A stretch of 64,000 nt of DNA. Source: Asterochloris sp. CNOR1. Lineage: Eukaryota > Chlorophyta > Trebouxiophyceae > Trebouxiales > Trebouxiaceae. The translations under genes were made by a program, and so were the position numbers. The stretch is from positions 3,224,001-3,288,000 of the forward strand of contig OZ017750.1 of assembly GCA_963969365.1 (NCBI GenBank), in the 5' to 3' direction. Shown here one piece after another: positions 43,601 through 54,362 of the stretch. The stretch's first letter is position 1. Every line of letters begins with the position of its first letter. A model generated the notes under the pieces. The model saw nothing but the letters and a program-made list of their open reading frames with translations. It did no database searches and had not been told where the DNA came from.

Positions 43601-46600
43601 AAAAACTTATCTCAGGACGTCTGACCTCATCACTAAACACATCTCAGGCCGTCTGACATCATCGACATAAGTTGTCTCAAACAGTGCAGTCAATGAGGCT
43701 GCCCCTGCCCATTTGCTAAAAGGCGCAACCATATTGAAAGAACACCACCGGCTCCTGAAGTCCACGTGGCAGGTACATATTTAAATATGTGCAGCATGCT
43801 CCCCGAACAGACATTGTGCGGATTGCTCACCTGTGCTCCTCCAAGGCTTTTATTGGGTCCAACTCCACAACGGCAGCAGTCGCTCCCCGGTCTGCTATGG
43901 ATGCCAGGACCTTCTGCATTGTCACACTGTCGGGGGTCGTGTCTGGGTGCTCATACTTCCCCTCGTAGGGTGTGAGGTAGAAGGGAGAGCTGGCCGGCCT
44001 GCAGGCAATGCCACAGTCACTGGCAAGGACCAATCATGCGACAGGGTCTGGGGATGGGAGGTCTCTCTGACGGCAGAGAGCTGGCTGATTGACAGGACTG
44101 CAGATACAAGTTGATGTGTGTCGCATTCTGCATCATTTTGAGCAGCGGGAGCTATCTAGCCAGCAGGCACTTCCAGGCAAGCTGGCAGCCTGCAAATTGT
44201 GCGCCTCAGCATATGCTGCCGCCCCCAGGAGGGGCCTTCCTGCTCTGCACCACGGAAGAAGCAAGGTGCCCAGCGTGCTGGCAGGCCTGCACAGCAGAGA
44301 CACACAGCCAGGCGTGCACAGCACAAGACACACAGCCAGCATGCACGCTGCACATGGCAGCGCCCTGAGCTGAAGCAGTTGCATCTCATTCATAGAAACA
44401 CAGCGCCTTCAGTACATATCCCGCCAGCACCCAGGCGCTGCACTTTCACATCTCTGTCTGCCCCCTACACTGCTGCTGCAGCTCAGACGCAGAACTGTCA
44501 GGTAGACAGCAGCTTGAGATCTCCTGCATAAATGCTTCACAGGAGGCAGTCAGGCCCATGCCTGCCAACAGGGGGTTCCTCAATTGAAGCTGCCTGAACT
44601 GCTGTGCAGTTGTCTCCTACCTGTCTGAAGGCAAACCAGCAGACTGCTGTCAGCCAGGCAGGCAGCAGAGGAGGCAGCCCCTTGAATGCCCCCATGCTCA
44701 AAAGTGGTGCCAGGCAAGCAGAAATAGTAGCCCCGGGCCCCAATAGTTCCAGGCTGCAGCCAGAAACAGACCTGCCAACAGAGGGGTCCTCCTTAGGAGA
44801 CGTCTTGGGCAGCCAGATCTCGCCCTCACCATCCAGCCGGTCTGAGTGGATGGCATACTCCAGGCTGCCAATCATGCCCACCAAACCCTCAGGGTCCCCA
44901 GGCTGCTCTGGCTCTTCCAGGATCCCACGGATCATCCAGGAAGTGGTGGTCTTGCCGTGGGTGCCTGCATGATTGTATGAGGTCAGTGTGAGCCACTTGA
45001 CGCATGGTGCAGATGGCCAGATGCCCTGTAGGCTCAGGTCAGGGTAGCAGAAGCTTCAACACAACACAGCATCTTGCGGAAGCGCTGGGTGTCAACCAGC
45101 TGGGGCACATTTGAGTGCCAAGGCGTCTTACAGGCCGAGGCTGGGGCAGCAGAAGCATCATGACAAGCAGCTTGGGCAGGCACTGGGCATGAAGCAGCTG
45201 GGGCACCGCGATGCCCACCCCTCCTGTAAACTCTGGTCAGGGCAACAGAGGCACCAGCACAAGCCAGCTGTGCAGGCGCTGGGGTCTGGGGTTCCTGTGG
45301 CACATTGGGCGCACAGACGGCCTGCAGACTCATGCCAGGGGCAGCAAGAGCACCAGCATAAGCGGAAAATGCAGGCGCAGGGGCCTGGGTCAGTGCAGCA
45401 TGCCCATAGACACAGCAGGGACACTTGCTGTTTGACCTGCAGTGTTTGTCTCGTGTCGAGATCCTGCCAATGACTCACCAGCGCTGACCTGCAGAGCAGA
45501 AGCCAGTGCACACACACCATGCCGCTCTGCCACCACTGCAGGTGACAGCAGCTGTGACCTTGGATGCTGCCACAACCTGGGCTCACAGACATAACCTAAC
45601 CCAACAGCCAGTGGCAGGGCGCCAGTACCACCGCAATGGCAGCAGTCAAGTTTGCTCAAGCAGCCCACCTGTGACTCCCACAGTCAGCATGCGCTCTGAG
45701 GGGTGCTCATAGAAGGTCTGCGCCAGGGTGTTCTGGACCCTGTGGACGTCAGAGACTTCGAAGCAGGGGATGTCCATGTCAGGTACGGACAGCGGGAGCC
45801 CCTGCTCGCTCAGGAGCGGTGTTGAGATGACGGCTGCAGCCCCCAAAGCCTGGGCTTGCAGGATGGAGTACACAGGATTCTCCTCCAGGACGCCATTGTG
45901 AATGTAGAGATCGTTTGGCAGCACCTGCAGTAAACACAGCAGCAGTGTCGAAACCTCTGCCAGCAGCTCCCTGAGCGTGGTGCCCCCATGGCTGAGGCAG
46001 CAGATGGACGCTGAGGGCCTCAGCAGGCGCAGCTGGTTTGTGGTGCCACTGGCAGTTTGACAGCCAGCATGCAGCATTGTCTCTGCTGGCTGAGGCTGCA
46101 GACAGACACCAAGGACTCCACCAAGCTGAGGTTGTGCAGTCTGCTGCTGGCAACGCTCAGACAGCAGCATGGAGCTGCTGCGCTGGCCTGTGAGATGGCT
46201 TTTCTTGCTTTGCACGTGAAACTGTAAGCACCTTTACAGCAATTGGCGTGCGTGCAGCATCTGCAGAGGTGGACGTCCAGCAGCTTTCAGGGGGCAAGGA
46301 GTGCGTCGCAAGGCAGAGACGCATGGCGGTGGGAGAGCACAACCCTAGCCTGCAAGAGGTGGGTCACGCTTCATGGGGAGCATTGTACGGCAGGCTATGT
46401 AGGTCTGTAGGAGTGCATGTCACTGCCTGCCAGGCCTGTTGCTTGTTCCCCTGAGAGTTCTGCATGGCAGAGACGCAGGGCGTGGAAGGAGCAGATAACG
46501 GCCCTGGCCTGAGAAGCGACGTGCATTTTCCAAGAAGCCGCCCCAAGGCACTCAAAGCACAGCTGTGAGAGGGTTCTTGCCTTGTGGGAGAAGCTCTGCA

Positions 46601-49539
46601 CACCCTCCACAACAATTTCGTCCAAGCCCTGGAATGCCTCGTCCTCCTCATCCAGCTGTGTCAGGTCACAGGCCTCGAGCAATTCTAACAGCGTCATCCT
46701 GCAGCACAAGGGCAGCTCTGGGGAGCTGTGGCCACAGGGGCACACCTGAACATGTTAGCAGCGCTGCAATAGGATGCTGAGGCTATTCAGTGGCTGATTG
46801 CAGGTGATGAGTGGAGGATCACAATTAGCCATGAGGTGCGACAGTTGCAGGGCAGCGTAGGAGCAGACCGTTGAGCCAGACAAGGGTTGGGGTTGTAGAG
46901 GCTCACCTGCGCTTGGGCAGCTCAGGGTACTGGCGTGAAGGCTCAGATGGGGGGATATCCTGCAGGGCCAATCAGGGAAGGCTCAGAAAGGCCGAGCTCT
47001 CAGTGCAGCAGCATTTTAAACATGAAGGTAGCTCTAGAGATTGTCAAACACCACAGAATTCTAGGTACAGCAGGTCTCAAGCACACCTCTAGGGGCTGGC
47101 CTGAAGAATCCTGATCCTCTTTGCGGAACTGGTTCACATCAACACCTGCAGCAGTGTGCAGCCCTCAGGCCAGTCGCTTCATGTCAGATTTATGACGCCA
47201 GACATGCACTGTCGCTGCTCCTGCTGGCAGCATTGCAAGTGCCCCCTTGCAGGGACCATTACAGCGCAGCAGAGGCTGTCAAACCTTAGGATTGAGTTTA
47301 TAGCGGCCTAGGTTTATCATGGTTCACTGCGGACATTGCCCCCCCCCCCCCCAACCCCCCCCCAAGCCCCCAAGCAACCTTGCAGCACCACAGGGCTCAT
47401 TGCAGCCCCTGCACAACTGAGACCAGGCCTGGCACAGCCGCTTATAACTTCCCTACCAGCCAATGGGACTACTGCAGCCTCCTGAAGATGACACCGCGCT
47501 GCCCCACCCTGGCCCCCTTGCAGAGTCAGGGACTTGGCCCACCACAGCCGGCCATGAGTTCCCTACCAGCCAAGAAGGCTCTTGAGCAAAGCACCCCACC
47601 AGCAGCTCACCTGCCAGGCGCACCTGAAGAGCCAGCTCAGCAGAGCGTGAGGCTACTCAGCTGTCTCCTCACCTCTCCTGCCATGGGCCTGCTTGCTGTC
47701 AGCTCTGTTTCCCCATGTGTGCCTACAGCCTGTGTCAGCTAAAAAAGCATGGGGCCCTGCAGCCAGCCAGCTCCCCACCCCAAACCTCACCTGCCTGGCT
47801 CTCATGCCAATACTCCTTGGCTCACATGCCAAACACAGCAGTCACAAAGCCCAACCTTTTCATTCTGAGTCTGCAGCCCAGCAGCTCATCTAAAAGGGTC
47901 CCTTGGGTTGCTGGCTCCTCCTCGTCTCATTTGCCAGACATTGTCGAGTCGCCACGGAGCACATACCAAATGAAGCACCTCCAGTGCAGCAGCTTACCTG
48001 CCAGAGGACCCTGGGCTGCCAGCTCCTCCTCTGCAATGATGGCATCCAGGTCCATTGCAATACCCTCAGTGTGCATGGCGTCCGGGGCCAGTGGTGCCTC
48101 CTCAGGCACGCCCTGCATGTCCTTGTCATCATCTATGTCCTGCTGCTTCCGGCTGCGCCTGCAACAGGGGCAGCAAAAGATGAGTGTACACCTGAATGTC
48201 ATGTGCTGTCAGCACCATTCCAAAGCTTATTCTGCTGCCGCCTGCTGCATCTGGCAAAGGGGAACGTGATGTTTAGCAGCAGCTTAGCGCGCTGGCAGGC
48301 ACGCCGTCATCGACGTCCAGCTGGCACCTGCTGCGCCTGTAGCAGGAAGAACAAACAATGGGCAAGGGAGCACATGATGGGCTTCTGAGGCACATGCAAT
48401 GCTGTTTTGCAGGACTTCCAGGGCTGTGTCTGCCGTGTGCTGCCCTTGGCAGAGGGTACAAGTTGAATGCTGGTGTCACGCATGATCCAGGGCTCTGCCT
48501 CAAACTTGACACAGTACGTTGTGGCTTGGAGCTCATCACAAAGCTCCTGCTGCCAGCTGTTGCGCCCTGCAGAGGATCCTGGAGCAAAGTGGTTTGATGC
48601 AGCCAGCATAACTCCGGCTCCATACACTCAAGCCAGGCTGCAGAAAAGCGTCGGCAAACACCACACTGCTGTAGGTTGGCCACCTGCAGGTAAGAGGAGT
48701 GCCACCTCCAGGCATGTCTGAAAGCATTGCTGGGCCCCACCTTCTGGCTACCTCCATGCCCAAGATCTCATTTTCATATGGGCCATCGTCGACATCATCC
48801 ACCTCGTTGTCAGAGGCACTGAAGCCGCCGATGGCTTCCACGTCATCCAGGTCCTCCTCTATCTCACTCTCATCCTGCAGGGGCCACCAGCAGACAACTT
48901 CTTGACAGGGCCAGCCACCAGGCAGGGCAGCCAGGGCAGCCTGCCCAGCCTGGCGTTGCTCAAATGCTGGTGCAAGCACCAGGCCTTCAAGCTGCGAAGA
49001 AGGTGCAAGCGCCAGGCCTGCAAGCTGTGAAGGTGCCAAGCTTGATTACGTCTGTGTCGCCCCGCCAGTGCCTCTGGGAGAGGCTTGCATGCTGGTGCAT
49101 GTGGGAGGCCTGCATGCTGAGTGGATGCACCTCTGGCCCGGCAGGGACAGGCTCTGCAGGTGCCCACCTCTGGGAAGCCACGCGGCTCCATGGACAGGCC
49201 CCTGGTGTCTGAGGCCTCGTCGTCCAGCACTGCTGCGCCAGGTGAGGTGAGCTCCTTTGTGTCTGGGTCGTCGTCGCCGCCCTCAGGAGACATGGACTCA
49301 TCAGCAACTGCGTCCGGTGGATCGTCATCATCTCTGGCATAGGAGCAGGGCGCATGGCCATCCCAGGTGGACTTGCGTTTGTTGTTCCGGTGGCGGCACA
49401 TGTGCCAGGCCTTCTGTGCCTTCAGAGCATGAGGTCTGGGGTGATGTGTGCCATGCCTCAAACAAGGTGCTAATGGCGGATGCTGGAGGTAGTGGCCAGT
49501 CAAACTTGGCAGAGAACTGAGCAGCATGCCCGCCGGCAT
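37684..49539 (-). CDS. MURE: Plastid MurE-like Mur ligase (PAP11 homologue)
   Basis: Sixteen exons give 902 aa with all phases matching: 49168-49539, 48741-48874, 47998-48158, 47087-47145, 46907-46959, 46581-46698, 45669-45924, 44772-44964, 43831-43998, 42565-42758, 41158-41402, 40096-40341, 39546-39644, 38964-39064, 38424-38565 and 37684-37851. Bacterial MurE adds the third amino acid to UDP-MurNAc-dipeptide. In land plants the homologue PAP11 is part of the plastid-encoded RNA polymerase complex and is needed for chloroplast development. The N-terminal ~300 residues are transit-peptide-like and then acidic. DDDDPPDAVADESM closely resembles the DDDPPEAPEDSM segment of Arabidopsis PAP11. The ligase core follows: MTLLELLEACDL, the P-loop TGTHGKTTT, HPDTTPDSVTMQKVLA, AVIRGDDPY, DSAHTPDQLSRLLD, NNNPRTEDP and AGKGAEEFQ. 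Several catalytic positions differ from bacterial MurE (see findings), so ligase activity is uncertain. The exon 46581-46698 donor is GC. Confidence 0.92.
40342..40630 (-). repeat. Three copies of an exon 5' edge in a MurE intron
   Basis: The exon edge (minus, at 40341) encodes NINAGIEATAFVPGSLQ. Diverged copies lie at about 40447-40390 (GNAGNEATASVPS), about 40527-40480 and about 40628-40580, spaced roughly 90-100 bp. The plus-strand core is GACAAAGGCGGTGGCCTCGA or variants. Confidence 0.8.
41403..41780 (-). repeat. Four copies of an exon 5' edge in a MurE intron
   Basis: The true edge is at 41402 (CTGCAG|ACCCCTACACAGACAGC on minus, encoding DDPYTDS). Copies with their acceptor positions near 41490, 41574, 41669 and 41757 are spaced about 85-95 bp. 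The copy at 41574 keeps GTCTGTGTAGGGGTCTGCAG identical to the exon edge and still reads CAADPYTD. Confidence 0.85.
42759..43400 (-). repeat. About eight to nine copies of an exon 5' edge in a MurE intron
   Basis: The true edge at 42758 encodes GHGVHFNVLAWTGMQED. Copies with CAG|GGCCATG-type edges lie near 42887 (GHGARWYMSWPGPG) and 43021 (GHDMHFSVMACTYVQ). A tighter series follows near 43115, 43165, 43211, 43262, 43318 and 43370 with ~50-bp spacing. Conservation falls with distance from the exon. This is the longest such array in the window. Confidence 0.8.
45035..45395. repeat. ~92-104-bp array, four copies, in a MurE intron
   Basis: Units containing GGTAGCAGAAGC / GGCAGCAGAAGCATCA / GGCAACAGAGGCACCAGC / GGCAGCAAGAGCACCAGC start near 45043, 45147, 45240 and 45340 and end in G-CGCTGGG or a variant. 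The array lies upstream (minus sense) of the P-loop exon 44772-44964. No clear exon-derived part is visible. Confidence 0.7.
46305..46525. repeat. ~155-bp pair in a MurE intron
   Basis: GGCAGAGACGCATGGCGGTG at about 46312 recurs as GGCAGAGACGCAGGGCGTGG at about 46467. Each is followed by GAGCA...CCTAGCCTG or CCTGGCCTG. It lies between MurE exons 45669-45924 and 46581-46698. Confidence 0.65.
47339..47376. repeat. Poly-C tract (poly-G on the sense strand of MurE)
   Basis: A run of about 14 C is followed by two shorter C runs separated by AA and AAG, inside the MurE intron 47146-47997. On the transcribed-sense (minus) strand this is an interrupted poly-G tract able to form a G-quadruplex. Confidence 0.85.
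47440..47997 (-). repeat. Donor-side array in a MurE intron
   Basis: The donor of exon 47998-48158 reads (minus) CAGGGTCCTCTGGCAG|GTAAGC. Degenerate copies of the exon end plus donor lie downstream near 47875-47910 (AAGGGACCCTTTTAG|ATGAGC) and near 47600. A further pair at 47450/47545 shares TTCCCTACCAGCCAA. This is the mirror image of the acceptor-side arrays. Confidence 0.55.
48159..48345 (-). repeat. Single copy of an exon 5' edge in a MurE intron
   Basis: The true edge at 48158 reads CAG|GCGCAGCCGGAAGCAG, encoding RSRKQQDIDDDKDM. A copy with its edge at about 48336 reads CAG|GCGCAGCAGGTGCCAG, encoding RSRCQLDVDDGVP. The frame and acceptor are retained, 177 bp upstream of the real exon. 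Confidence 0.8.
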
Positions 49540-49685
49540 TGTTCAACAATGCAGCGCGCGGCAGCAAGGGGATCCAGACCTAAAACCCATGCGACATGAG
49601 GCCATAATATACTACAGAGGGCGGCTGCCACCAGCAGGCTGTTATTCATCACTGTCTGTGCTGAACCAACAGCGGCCGTCAGTTC
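49540..49685. promoter_or_regulatory. 146-bp divergent promoter, MurE (-) / P450 (+)
   Basis: The ATG of MurE (49537-49539) and the ATG of the P450 (49686-49688) are head to head, 146 bp apart, so both promoters and 5' UTRs must overlap or sit inside the coding flanks. The segment contains an AT-rich stretch (CATAATATACTACAG) near 49601-49615 that could serve as a core element. If the P450 starts further downstream, the spacer is longer. Confidence 0.6.
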
Positions 49686-52600
49686 ATGCCGAGCCTGCTG
49701 CCCCCTCCAGTGCACACAGGTCACAGCCAGTGCTGCCCATGTGCCAAGCACCTGTTTCCCAGGCCACAGCTGGGCCCCAGCAGGCAGTGCCTGCTGGTAT
49801 GCTACAGCCAGCACGAAAGTAGTGCATGGGGCAGCCGCGCTGCTCCAGCAGCAGCACCTTCAGCTCCGCCGAGCCTTCAGGACGGCCTAGGATTCTTGTC
49901 CGATATTGGCAGACGCCTCCAGGCTGGCTTTCAGCCCAGGCCACCAGGGTTCCCCGCAGGTGCAGTGCTCACAGCTCAGTGCACCCTCCTCAGCCTTTAC
50001 TTGTGCTGTACCCTCACTGCTTCACACCAAAGCATTGGCGGAACACCCGCATGCAATTGCAGACCTCATGGCAGCCCTCATGCAGGCCCCACCGGTGACT
50101 GCGCCCTGCAGCTCCTCCAGAACCCCCTGCAATTTTTAGAGGAAACCACCCGGCAGCATGGCAGGGTGGCGGGGCTGGTGCTGGGGGGCGAGCATGTGGT
50201 TCTGGTAGCAGACCCCGCGCTGGCCCGACGAGTGCTCATAGATGACGCAGCACACTTTCAGAAGGCAGGTCATGTCGCTCTTTTCAGTGCTGCATCGTGT
50301 CTGTCAGTTGTGTGTCGGGCTGCTGACAGACTGCCGCGCAAGCTGATTAGCATGATCTGAGGCAGAGTGAATGGCCAGTGCTGCTAGCACTGCTCCTTCT
50401 GTTAGACACCTGCTGCCTGGACAGGGTTGCTGGATGCACTTCTCATGCGGGTTTGACTGGCAGCGCTTGCAGTGCTCTCTTTGGGTGTCCCCCCCCCGAG
50501 ATGCCTGCTCTGCTGCAGGAGGGCACTGCTTTCTTTCCTGGCAGCAGCCTTGCAGGCAATGGCCTGCTGGTCAGCGATGGAGAGCTGTGGAAGCGGCAGC
50601 GCCAGCTGAGCAACCCAGCCTTCCGCAGGGCTGCAGTGGACTCGTACACAGACGTGAGGTGCATGTCGACCAGCTCTCATGCACAGATGGCATAGAGAAA
50701 GGCATCCATCGGCAGCAGTACTTCACCAGGATTGCTGCCAACAATGGCAAACACTGGGGCGACACAGGCTTGCAGGACAAGCACCTGGCTCCTCTCAGGA
50801 GGTGCTGCTGCCCAGGACGTGTCTTGCAGGCAGCTTGTACTTCCACTGACCTGCATGCACTGCATTGCGGCGCACCGATGGATGGCGCACCCCAATGCCC
50901 AGCCTGCGGCTTCGTCAGCAAGTGCAGTTCCCAAGACAGGCGGCCTTCCTCTGACGTGCATGAAGGGTGCCATACCACATTAATGACCTCCCAATGCTCC
51001 TGATTGCCAGCACTGACAGTGTGGTCTAGTCCTTTTGTCACCCCACAACAGACTTGGTGCATCCCTCAACATACTGAGTGCGCCCCCTGAGGTGCTACAT
51101 TGGGAGCTGGAGATGCAGGCCCTCATCAGTTTGCAACCGTCAACTGTTGGCATGGTGCAGGCGATGGCTGCTGCCACAGAGCAGATGCTGCAGACGCGGT
51201 GGCGACCAGGTGCACAGCGGGACATCTATGCCGACTTTAACGCCCTCACCCTGGACGTGACCACCAGGGCCCTTTTTGGCAGCAACCTCCCGGCTTCGGA
51301 GTCCAGACAGATCACAGGCGAGTCTGCCAGACATGCCTGCTTTCCAGATGCAATGTGAGGGCAGCTGCCACGCTGGCTGTCAGCACCTCCGACTGCGTTC
51401 ACCGCTGCACGAGTTCAGGGAGCTGTTCTCTTCCTTAGGGGCCCTCTGCTGAGGACTGCCTCATGCAAGGCGTGCCCTGCACTCCAGCGCTCCTGACCCG
51501 AGGGCCTACGTGCGCACATGCCTGCAGATGCCATCGGCACCGCTTTCCAGTTTTTTGCACAGCGGGCAGCCACAGGGTTTGCCATACCTGAATGGCTGCC
51601 CCTGCCAGACAACCTGCGCTACACCGCAGCAGTGCAGCACCTGGACGCCATTGTGTACCGCATCATTGGGCGCCGGAGGGACGAGCTGCAGCGGCAGCAG
51701 CAGTCTAGGTCATTGTCATCGGGCAAGCAGGTCAGCAATGGCATGCTGCATGCTGTACCTTGCCCTGTGAGCTGAACCATGTTGTGTGGTGGTTTGTCTT
51801 TCCTCCCTGTCTTGAGGGGGACCTTGGCGCTCACGGCGCATCAGTGCAGCCGCAGCAGCAAGGCCCATGGTTTGCTAGGCTGCCCTTGACAGCGCTAGCC
51901 TTCAGGCTCCTCTTACGCGCACATGTGCCGCAGCTTTGTAGCCAAGGATGATCATAACACCGCAAGCCAAGGGCCCCCGGCCGCTGCAGCTGTGCAACAA
52001 ACCAAAAACTTTGATGCTGAGGCTTTGTTCTGCGCACAATCACCTGTCCCTGCTGCTTTGTTGAGGGCACAAATTTACCCCTGCAGTGTGAGGCCTGCCT
52101 GGACCCGCTGCAAGTGGGAGGCCAGGAGCCTGCAGTGCAGCTGCAGCCAGCCTACCCCTTCCCTATAACAGTTTATCTGTAGTGATAGCTGTGGCTCACA
52201 CCCCTGCATGCCTTGGTGTACAACCTCCTGCAATCCTCAGATGAGCAGCCTGCTTTGCTGGAGGTGCAACCCCTGTGTGCCTGTGCAGTGCCTCCTGGAC
52301 AACCTCCTGCAGTCGACGGACGAGGAGGGGCGCGGCATGGCCGAAACCGCCCTCAGGGATGAGCTCATGACCCTGCTGGTTGCTGGGCAGGAGACATCCG
52401 CCATCCTCCTGGGCTGGACGACTGCGCTGCTGGCGAGGCACCAGGGCGTGCAGCAGGCTCTCGCTGCAGAGCTGCAATGCAAGCTGCAGGGGCGGCAGCC
52501 CACCCCAGCTCTGCTCAGGTGCGTTGAGGGCAACGCTGGCTGCAAGCCCTGATGGTCCCTGGCCAGGCAGGCACAGGAGCTCTGCAGGGCAGAGGGCAAG

Positions 52601-53851
52601 GTGTCAGGCAGGCCACAGGTACCCTGCTGCTGGCCCCTAACAGCAGCCTCTGCCTGCTTGACAGCGCTGTGAGGGTCTCTGAAGAGAGCCACACACGGTG
52701 AACCGCTTGTTGGTGCCAGCGGGGACAGCAGCCATGACGGCTCTGCTCAGGGGCTCTGTGTGCAGCCTGCGCTGGAGGCAACCTGGGCTGAATCAGGCTT
52801 GGCAGGCTTGCACCGGAAAGCTTGAGACGGCATGTGGGCCAGCTGCTTGCACCAGTGCCAGCCAGATGCCCGACAAACATCCTGTTGAGTGTTTGCTGCT
52901 GAGCACCACATGTCTACTTTCTGGGTGGTCTCACACCAGCTTTGCAGCCACCAGTTGAGCTGTGATGTGGCTGCCGAGGGTGGCCTTGTCTGCAGTTGCG
53001 GCCTGCAGGACTGTCTGCCAGGGCAAAGCATTGAACGCTTGCTGTCTGAAGCCCCTGTGCTGCTTGCAGGGACATTCCCATGTTGGAGGCGGTCATCCTT
53101 GAGTCCCTCAGGCTGCAGCCGCCAGCATACCTAGTGGGACGCTGCGCAGCCACCAGTCAGCAGATGGGTCCCTTCCGCATTGCGGCAGGTGCGCTGCCAG
53201 GCTTGGCTGTTGCCCCTGCCTGCAGATGGTGCTGGGAGCAGCACATGCCTGCGCCTGAGACTGACAGGCTCTGAGAACTTTTGGTACTCCTGCCAAGGTC
53301 CGGTCCTGTGTGCTGCCAGGCTGCCCGCAGCCTCTGTATGGACCGCCCCAGTGCACTTCTGAAGCACGTGCTCGTACTGTGTTGCAAGGCTTTCTTTCTG
53401 CATCCTTTCAGGCATGACCGTGCTAGTCAGTCCCTACCTCATGCACCGGGACCCTTCAGTCTGGCAGCAGCCCCTGCAGTTTGATCCACAGCGGTGGGCG
53501 CAGTGGCAGGAAGCAGCTGATGCTAGGGCATCTGAGGACACCTCAGAAAGTGCTGCAGCCTCTGCGCCGTTTGGTCCTGGGGCAAGCCCTGCCGCTGAGC
53601 CAGGCAAGCGAGCCAAGAAGCGCGGCTTGCTGTCTGGCATGGGACCCAATAGCAGCTACCTCCCCTTTGGAGCGGGGCCCCGGCACTGCATAGGCACGGG
53701 CTTTGCCATGACAGAGACTCAGCTCATCCTGGCCATGCTCCTTACCCGCTTCACCATTCAGCCTGCATGGCCATCCGCCGACCTTCCCCCCGCGGACCCT
53801 CGCATAACTCTGCGCCCTAGCACTGTGCCTGTGCGGCTTGCACTGCATTGA
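49686..53851 (+). CDS. Cytochrome P450 monooxygenase
   Basis: Eight exons give 578 aa with all phases matching: 49686-49959, 50086-50264, 50519-50653, 51161-51317, 51528-51730, 52289-52518, 53070-53188 and 53412-53851. Diagnostic motifs are the I-helix AGQETSA (oxygen activation), the K-helix ExxR in ESLRLQPP, HRDPSVWQQPLQFDPQRW before the PERF-like region, and the haem loop FGAGPRHCIGTGFA with the cysteine ligand. It is a class II-type monooxygenase; substrate is not predictable. The general layout (long N-terminus, PYLMHRDPSVW, AGQET) resembles CYP97-like and bacterial/cyanobacterial P450s. The N-terminal ~70 residues are Pro/Ser/Ala-rich without an obvious membrane anchor, consistent with a plastid transit peptide. 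The linker before the haem loop has an extra Ser/Ala-rich insertion of about 45 residues. Two donors (after 50264 and after 51317) are GC rather than GT. Confidence 0.92.
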
Positions 53852-54362
53852 AGTGCAGCCAGACATTGAGGCGCTGCAGATCTGCGGCCCTCATATTATT
53901 TTTGCTCCAATGAACATGTTGCCTTGAACTTTGCCTTGGAACCCACACAGCTGCAGTTTGCTGATCTAGAGCAGTGCTTTCATCCAGACCTGTAACAACG
54001 CATGTATCCTTGCAAAAATGTATGCTAACGCCCACTGCAGCGGCCAACAAATGAACTTTGCTGCATCAGGGTTGAAGCTGAAATGCTCAAGGTTCATGTA
54101 CTGGTCTGTGCGGGAGATACTTGCATGTCAATATGACAGCAAGCGGGCGCAACCTGTACAGCTAAATTCTCATGTCATCTGTATCCCCAGTACCAGAGGG
54201 CGAGCATCAGCTGAAAGTTGGGCCCAACTAGACTAGCGGCTCCAGGCCTCTGGCCCATCATTAAATGTGCGGTCTCGCTCTCTCACGCGGGAATCTGTCT
54301 TGAGACCAGAGCCCTCCCCTGCAGCAGGGCAGCAGGCTGTGAGAAGTGTACAGGCTGCGTCC
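53852..54362. other. Convergent intergenic region (3' UTRs)
   Basis: About 510 bp lies between the P450 stop and the presumed stop of the coiled-coil gene. It is comparatively AT-rich, with no coding signal. Confidence 0.55.
53991..53995 (+). terminator. TGTAA polyadenylation motif of the P450 gene
   Basis: TGTAA in CAGACCTGTAACAACGC lies about 140 nt after the P450 stop, a normal distance for the chlorophyte poly(A) signal. Confidence 0.55.

Noticed and set aside
48420-48560. Possible MurE exon on minus (TTYCVKFEAEPWIMRD...)
   Set aside because: It reads well, but exons 48741-48874 and 47998-48158 already join in phase, and no in-phase donor was found for it. It remains a possible unused or alternative exon.
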